This document shows positions 29,132-33,064 of a stretch of 33,064 bases of DNA, one piece after another. Position 1 is the stretch's first letter; each line of letters begins with the position of its first letter. Source of the DNA: a virus; IMG/VR virus record IMGVR_UViG_3300044712_000673, positions 1 through 33,064 of that record, one strand, 5' to 3'. A program made the translations under genes and the position numbers. The notes under the pieces are model-generated. The model saw only the letters and a program-made list of their open reading frames with translations. It was not told where the DNA came from and did not search any database.

Positions 29132-29505
29132 ATTCGCTACAAAGCCTTGTACTTGAAGCGGTGCGACTTGCATCTGGCCCATGCGAGGCAGGGCACCAAT
29201 GGGAATCAGAAGGTGGCCGATCCTGCCCGAAAGATGGATTCGGCAAGGACAAAGGTTGCAGCCAGACGGTCTACTACTGCACCCGCTGCGGTATCCACGA
29301 CTACGGCGACAAGGACGGGCCGGCGCATCGAGAGTGCTTCAATGAATGCAACTACGGGCCAGAAACTCAATATCTCGATTGCAACTGGACCGAAGAAACA
29401 CCGGACGCCTGCCCGTATTGCTCTGGTGAAGCATGCAACATTTGCGGCCACCACCCGAAGGAACCATGCGAACACGACTCGTTAGAGAGGCACGAAATAC
29501 GATGA
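29128..29505 (+). CDS. Cysteine-rich zinc-ribbon protein, 125 aa
   Basis: 125 residues, GTG start at 29128 in GTGA overlap. At least 13 cysteines, including YYCTRCGIHDYG and CPYCSGEACNICGHHP, look like two or three zinc-ribbon units. The first 20 residues (MNSLQSLVLEAVRLASGPCE) are helical. It may bind nucleic acid or protein; the function is unknown. Confidence 0.55.
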   Translation: MNSLQSLVLEAVRLASGPCEAGHQWESEGGRSCPKDGFGKDKGCSQTVYYCTRCGIHDYGDKDGPAHRECFNECNYGPETQYLDCNWTEETPDACPYCSGEACNICGHHPKEPCEHDSLERHEIR

Positions 29506-29675
29506 CACCAGCCGAGCGAGTAGCCAGGATAGAAGCCGAGGCCGTCGGTAGCGATCTTAATTCGTGGGAGAAGCATGACTTCCTCCCGTCGATCAAGACA
29601 CGGCACTCCCTCACTGAGAAGCAGGAGAAGTGCTTGCAGCAGATCGAGCGCAAGCTGTTCGGGGAGGAAGAGTGA
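29502..29675 (+). CDS. Unknown small protein, 57 aa
   Basis: 57 residues, ATG at 29502 in ATGA overlap. Charged and helical: MTPAERVARIEAEAVGSDLN, then FLPSIKTRHSLTEKQEKCL and a Glu-rich end. SLTEKQEKCLQQIERKLFG is reminiscent of small helical proteins in nin-like or early regions. Function not recognised. Confidence 0.5.
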   Translation: MTPAERVARIEAEAVGSDLNSWEKHDFLPSIKTRHSLTEKQEKCLQQIERKLFGEEE

Positions 29676-29857
29676 TGGACGATCAAATCTGGAAAGCCGT
29701 GCACCGCATGGAAGAAGCCGCAGCCCGGTCGGAACGCGCGGCGCAGACAATGGAGACGGCGGCGCAGCGAATTGCCTCGATGCTCGAAGACGGCTACGGC
29801 GGAAACGGCCTGCGCCTGATCGAATTGCTGGAGAGAACTGTGGAGGTGCAACCGTGA
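29675..29857 (+). CDS. Unknown coiled-coil protein, 60 aa
   Basis: 60 residues, ATG at 29675 sharing one base with the previous stop (TGATG), GGGGAGGAAG upstream. Nearly all one amphipathic helix (WKAVHRMEEAAARSERAAQT, METAAQRIASMLED), suggesting an oligomerising coil. The last 15 residues (LRLIELLERTVEVQP) form another short helix. Function unknown. Confidence 0.5.
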   Translation: MDDQIWKAVHRMEEAAARSERAAQTMETAAQRIASMLEDGYGGNGLRLIELLERTVEVQP

Positions 29858-30462
29858 CTGAGCGCTCGATCCTATTCAGCGCGCCGATGGTCAGGGCGAT
29901 CCTCGAAGGCCGGAAGACCATAACGCGGCGCGTGGTGAGCGAGAAACACATGCCGCTTGTATTTGCGGCAGCGTTGCCAGTCCTGCTCGAAGCCTGCCCC
30001 TACGGACCACCCGGCTCAAAACTTTGGGTGCGCGAAAGCTGCCGCGCAGACGAGCTACCGTCCGGCTTAGATGGGGTGCGATACCTTGCCGATGACTCAT
30101 TTATACCAATAGCGAACTCCGAAGAAGCATCTGAGCAGTGGGTCGAGCTTGCCTGCTACGGAATGAAGAAGTCAGGACGGCCGGAGTGCCGCACGGTTCC
30201 ATCCATCCACATGCCCCGCTGGGCATCGCGCATCCTGCTCGAAATTACCAACGTCCGCGCTGAGAAGTTGAGCTACATCAGCGAGGCGGATGCAATAGCA
30301 GAAGGCGTCAATGTCCATCCAGATCACCACGGAAAACCGCGTGACAGCATCTATTCGCCGGTTCAGGCATACCGTGACCTATGGGAGCAGATAAACGGCT
30401 CCGGCTCCTGGGCGGCGAATCCATTTGTCTGGGTCATCCAATTCACGCGGGTGACGCCATGA
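29854..30462 (+). CDS. ASCH-domain protein
   Basis: 202 residues, GTG start at 29854 in GTGA overlap. MTERSILFSAPMVRAILEGR, followed by KTITRRVV, is the classic N-terminus of phage ASCH-type proteins. LWVRESCRADE, HMPRWASRILLEITNVRAEK and ISEADAIAEGV, and a final NPFVWVIQFTRV, complete the pattern. ASCH folds are PUA-like and predicted to bind RNA. The role in phage is not established. Confidence 0.78.
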   Translation: MTERSILFSAPMVRAILEGRKTITRRVVSEKHMPLVFAAALPVLLEACPYGPPGSKLWVRESCRADELPSGLDGVRYLADDSFIPIANSEEASEQWVELACYGMKKSGRPECRTVPSIHMPRWASRILLEITNVRAEKLSYISEADAIAEGVNVHPDHHGKPRDSIYSPVQAYRDLWEQINGSGSWAANPFVWVIQFTRVTP

Positions 30463-30680
30463 GCAAACAGCACCCACATGTCGCCACGCTGAAAAAGTTC
30501 CAGCGATGGAGGCGCGGCGCGGACTTGAAGCAGCCGGCACCCGCCGAGGTCGGCACGGCAATCGATTGGGCGATTGGCGTCTGCGAGGCCGCAGGGAATC
30601 TCGTCAAGGTTTCCGGCCGGCATCACTCTGAGGACGCCTATCTGTGGCTGGAGGAAGCAGTGAAGGAGGCATTCAAATGA
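30459..30680 (+). CDS. Unknown small protein, 73 aa
   Basis: 73 residues, ATG at 30459 overlapping the ASCH stop. Sequence style MSKQHPHVATLKKFQRWRRG, followed by EVGTAIDWAIGVCEAAGNLV and YLWLEEAVKEAFK, is helical with a basic start. Similar small proteins are common at the distal end of phage early operons. No function recognised. Confidence 0.5.
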   Translation: MSKQHPHVATLKKFQRWRRGADLKQPAPAEVGTAIDWAIGVCEAAGNLVKVSGRHHSEDAYLWLEEAVKEAFK

Positions 30681-31894
30681 CCGAACCCTACACCCACCCC
30701 GACGCAACGACGCCGGTTGATATGAAAGACATGAACTACAAAGACCAACTTATTGATGAACTCGATGAGCGTGTCGAACCTTGCACCCACGACTTCCAAG
30801 ATGACGGAGACAAGGGGCAGATCGTTTGCATAAATTGCGGCGTGCGGGAGGATGTGGATTTTCATCTGCCCGATGATGATCTTAGTGATGCAGAAATAGC
30901 GTTTTTGCGCGAGCGCATTAAAAACAAACGGGTGAAAAAAGCTGTTCAAAAAATAGCCGCATTGCCCCCACTACCCAACCCCGCAGCTTCAAGCGAGTGG
31001 GACTGCATCTGCAACGGCGTTGATGATGGCAGTTCTAAAAAGACAGCGCTCGCCGTTGATACCGGGTTTCCTTCGGAATCTCAGCTAAATGAAATGTACA
31101 GCGACGCATCTGGGTTGCTTCATGCGCAGGTGAAAATTCCACCCGGAATAAACCCACTCGACTATTTGGTAATCACAACTGAATCCACAGCCCAAGTCAT
31201 GTCGCAAAAAATGCCTTGGGCATTCGCACCCGCAGCACAGGAGCAGTTGGCTGAAAAGCTAAAAGATGAATCGTCGGTATCAAATCCGACCCCTGTTGCT
31301 TGCGGGCCTATGCCGGAGCCGGTGGCGTGGAGAAGAATTTACGATGGAAGCGAAGGAACGTGTTGTTATGAGTACAACGAAATGCAAAACGGAGAACCGC
31401 TCTACTCCCACGACTCCGTTTGTGTTCTACGCGAACAACTGCTCGCCGTCTGCCGGGAGCGGGATGCCTTATCGCTTGTCAATGCAGACCTTGTTCTTAA
31501 TCTAGCTACTGCTGACGAGCGAGCCGAGAAGGCGGAATTTGAACGGGATGAGGCTGTTGCTATGAGAGTTGAGTACGAACGCAGACTTTCTAAAGGGGTT
31601 TATTTCACCAGCACAGAGTACAAAAAGGAACGCAAAAAACTCACAGACGCTATCGAAAGAGCCAAGAAGTTTGAACGACTAGCGGAAGCCATCAGCAGAG
31701 ACTGCAACAACACGGCGCTTGAGCGTAATAGAGCTAATGACCGCATAGATGTATTGGAAGCTGAGCCGGATGAGGCTAAACGAGTGCTGCGCCGAGTGCT
31801 TGAGGCGTGTCCTATTTACGACGCCAACGGAAATTCGTGGATAAGCGATTCTCTTTCTGACTTATGTAACAAGGTTCTAGGAGAAATGAAATGA
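30677..31894 (+). CDS. Unknown accessory protein with PVAW module, 405 aa
   Basis: 405 residues, ATG at 30677 after AAGGAGG. The N-terminus contains a CTHDF...CINCG segment that may be a small zinc ribbon (residues 36-55). The middle carries TPVACGPMPEPVAWRRIYDG and YSHDSVCVLREQLLAVCRER, a module also present in the 32219 gene and recalled from Ea22-like and other early phage proteins. The C-terminal half is a charged coiled coil (AEKAEFERDEAVAMRVEYER). By eye the DNA is less GC-rich than genes to the left, suggesting acquired cargo. Function unknown. Confidence 0.55.
   Translation: MTEPYTHPDATTPVDMKDMNYKDQLIDELDERVEPCTHDFQDDGDKGQIVCINCGVREDVDFHLPDDDLSDAEIAFLRERIKNKRVKKAVQKIAALPPLPNPAASSEWDCICNGVDDGSSKKTALAVDTGFPSESQLNEMYSDASGLLHAQVKIPPGINPLDYLVITTESTAQVMSQKMPWAFAPAAQEQLAEKLKDESSVSNPTPVACGPMPEPVAWRRIYDGSEGTCCYEYNEMQNGEPLYSHDSVCVLREQLLAVCRERDALSLVNADLVLNLATADERAEKAEFERDEAVAMRVEYERRLSKGVYFTSTEYKKERKKLTDAIERAKKFERLAEAISRDCNNTALERNRANDRIDVLEAEPDEAKRVLRRVLEACPIYDANGNSWISDSLSDLCNKVLGEMK
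31292..31330 (+). repeat. Direct repeat copy A (PVAW module)
   Basis: A 39-base block encoding PVACGPMPEPVAW matches 32453-32491 at 37 of 39 positions. Two further blocks, CTCTACTCCCACG (31400-31412) and TGCCGGGAGCGGGATGC (31451-31467), follow in the same order as in copy B. Confidence 0.85.
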
Positions 31895-31938
31895 GTTGCG
31901 ATCATGGCAATCCAGAAGATAAGGGGAAAGAAGAATGA
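31891..31938 (+). CDS. Possible 15-codon micro-ORF
   Basis: ATG at 31891 overlaps the preceding stop (ATGA) and TGA at 31936-31938 overlaps the next ATG, giving MSCDHGNPEDKGKEE. It may only bridge translation between two genes; protein status is doubtful. Confidence 0.2.
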   Translation: MSCDHGNPEDKGKEE

Positions 31939-32219
31939 GTGAATTAACCGAAGAACTACGCGAACTAGATAAGATCGGCTACAAACCACTGACAGGGGCT
32001 ATTGGTAATCGCGCCGCCGATGAAATAAATACCCTCCGTGCCCGCGTTGCTGAGTTGGAAGAGGACAAGGCGATGTTGAACTGGCTTGAACTCAACCCAC
32101 GCCAAGCACAAATCATAATTGATGGCGAAGCTCAGGACTGCTTGTATTACGCGGTCGCTGGTGCTTTTGGGGTGCGCCTGCGAGACATCATTAGGGCTGC
32201 GATGAAGGAGAGGAAGTGA
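31935..32219 (+). CDS. Unknown accessory protein, 94 aa
   Basis: 94 residues, ATG at 31935 with AAGGGGAAAG upstream. MSELTEELRELDKIGYKPLT, then ADEINTLRARVAELEEDKAM, is a charged helical and coiled N-terminus of the type found in Ead/Ea22-like proteins; NWLELNPRQAQIIIDGE and LRDIIRAAMKERK complete it. It lies between the two genes that share the PVAW module. Function unknown. Confidence 0.55.
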   Translation: MSELTEELRELDKIGYKPLTGAIGNRAADEINTLRARVAELEEDKAMLNWLELNPRQAQIIIDGEAQDCLYYAVAGAFGVRLRDIIRAAMKERK

Positions 32220-32956
32220 TGAAAACCGGTCCAATCATCATGGTTAAGAAGAGTTGTTCGGGGTGTGTCTATGAATTGTCTGAAAGCTACGCATGTCAAG
32301 GCGACAGCGGTCATGACGTGTTCTGCAATCACCCGATTGCTGGCAAGCAATATGTCGGTGACTCAGTTTGGAGAACGCCTGAATGGTGCCCAGAGGACAA
32401 TGCCGACGAAATCAAGGAAGGCGTGAAGTTCGGCGCCGAGCCGATGGTCGATCCTGTTGCTTGCGGGACTATGCCGGAGCCAGTGGCGTGGATGTTCGAG
32501 CGCAGATTAGGCAATGGCGGATATATCCGCGAAGTCTCTACCAGCGAGCATCGAATGCTTGATCTTTGCGAAGATGGCCTGCGTGAAAAGGACAAAGTGT
32601 TTGAGCTCTACTCCCACGCCGACATGGAGCGAGTGTGCCGGGAGCGGGATGCTGCCGTAGATGCAAAGACCGGTGCTGAAATAACCAACACAATTCTGCA
32701 ATCAGAACTCACCGCAGCCAACGAGCGCATCAAGGAACTGGAATCGACGGCAACGACGTTGGATAAAGAACTTAGAAACTGGAAAACTTCAGCTATTCAG
32801 TCACGCCAACGCATCCTTCAACTCACCAAAGCACTTGGCGTGGCGAAGGATGCGCTTGGTGATATTGCTGAGAAGAGCACTAATTCGGATTGGAAGAATG
32901 GTTTAGCAAGACAAACCCTCGTCAAAATTGACGAGATCACTAAAGGAGGGGATTGA
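32219..32956 (+). CDS. Unknown accessory protein with PVAW module, 245 aa
   Basis: 245 residues; ATG at 32219 shares one base with the previous stop (TGATG), and a GTG one codon upstream is also possible. N-terminal cysteines (CSGCVYELSESYACQ, FCNHPIAG, WCPED) suggest a zinc-binding head. DPVACGTMPEPVAWMFERRL and ELYSHADMERVCRERDAAV repeat the module of the 30677 gene. The remaining residues form a coiled coil (ANERIKELESTATTLDKELR). The arrangement head - PVAW module - coil is shared with the 30677 protein. Function unknown. Confidence 0.55.
   Translation: MKTGPIIMVKKSCSGCVYELSESYACQGDSGHDVFCNHPIAGKQYVGDSVWRTPEWCPEDNADEIKEGVKFGAEPMVDPVACGTMPEPVAWMFERRLGNGGYIREVSTSEHRMLDLCEDGLREKDKVFELYSHADMERVCRERDAAVDAKTGAEITNTILQSELTAANERIKELESTATTLDKELRNWKTSAIQSRQRILQLTKALGVAKDALGDIAEKSTNSDWKNGLARQTLVKIDEITKGGD
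32453..32491 (+). repeat. Direct repeat copy B (PVAW module)
   Basis: Copy of 31292-31330 with two mismatches in 39 bases. It is followed in order by CTCTACTCCCACG (32606-32618) and TGCCGGGAGCGGGATGC (32636-32652), both identical to the blocks after copy A. Confidence 0.85.
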
Positions 32957-32957
32957 A

Positions 32958-33064
32958 ATGGCAGAAGCAAGTAGTAGGTGTCCAATTTGTGGAGTAGACA
33001 CTCCACATGAACATGATGCTCAAACAGTAAAGGAATACAGAGAGGGCCAACTTTATTTTGGTCG
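32958..33064 (+). CDS. Partial gene with zinc-ribbon start
   Basis: ATG at 32958, GGAGGGG upstream, open to the right edge (35 full codons). MAEASSRCPICGVDTPHEHD has CPIC and HEH, possibly metal binding. The visible DNA is AT-richer than the early operon. Function cannot be judged from the fragment. Confidence 0.5.
   Translation, partial: MAEASSRCPICGVDTPHEHDAQTVKEYREGQLYFG

Noticed and set aside
28247-29182. 311-codon minus-strand frame opposite the cysteine-rich genes
   Set aside because: It covers three coupled plus-strand genes with ribosome sites; its translation has no domain pattern and no ribosome site.
1-33064. CRISPR array, tRNA, rRNA or insertion sequence
   Set aside because: No regularly spaced direct repeats of CRISPR size, no cloverleaf with CCA-type end, and no transposase or terminal inverted repeats were seen by eye.

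Overview
The window looks like about 33 kb of a temperate, short-tailed (podovirus-type) dsDNA phage or prophage. Lambda-like regulatory and replication modules are joined to a head module with an N4-gp56-type capsid and a P22-type portal. Base composition is GC-rich with strong third-position GC, which points to a high-GC Gram-negative host, most likely a proteobacterium; this is inference, as no host gene or tRNA is present. No integrase or attachment site is seen, and both ends cut through genes, so this is an interior piece of the phage genome.

Layout. A divergent switch at about 20.1-21.3 kb splits the window. Leftward (minus strand, 20.1 kb down to 1) runs one nearly continuous transcription unit: cro-like gene, a ribbon-helix-helix and an excisionase-like regulator, a RuvC-like resolvase, an AntA/KilAC-type antirepressor, O-like and P-like replication proteins, a run of small nin-like genes (DUF1367, YbcO/DUF1364 nuclease and several unknowns), then terminase small and large subunits, portal, scaffold, major capsid, two probable virion proteins, a P22 gp4-like adaptor, a tail fibre with its chaperone, a lysis cassette (TM/coiled-coil protein, M15 peptidase, two tiny proteins, GTA-type holin), and the start of another tail protein.

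Rightward (plus strand) lie the CI-like S24 repressor with a co-transcribed membrane protein and a terminator, then a second operator/promoter region driving the early recombination operon. That operon carries a phage-early protein, Bet annealase, YqaJ-type exonuclease, DUF2303 protein, SSB, dUTPase, many small cysteine-rich proteins, an ASCH-domain protein, and a lower-GC distal stretch whose two largest genes share a duplicated module.

How it works together. Four near-palindromic operators (core TGAG-N4-CTCA) sit in two pairs, one pair per early promoter, with 34-35 bp between centres. In each pair one operator fills the spacer between a TTGCKT -35 box and a CATAAT -10 box. CI should therefore shut both early promoters through the same geometry, as lambda CI does at oL and oR. 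The cro and cI messages both appear leaderless. The repressor lacks the usual Ala-Gly or Cys-Gly autocleavage dipeptide while an antirepressor is encoded, suggesting antirepressor-driven induction.

The best leads are the mirrored operator/promoter pairs, the 11-bp iteron-like repeats inside the O-like gene (candidate origin), the repeat-rich gap before the small terminase gene (candidate packaging site), a 12-bp motif found four times (three of them in gene gaps of the leftward operon), an SSB whose acidic tip is buried under a 26-residue extension, and the duplicated module in the right-hand accessory genes.
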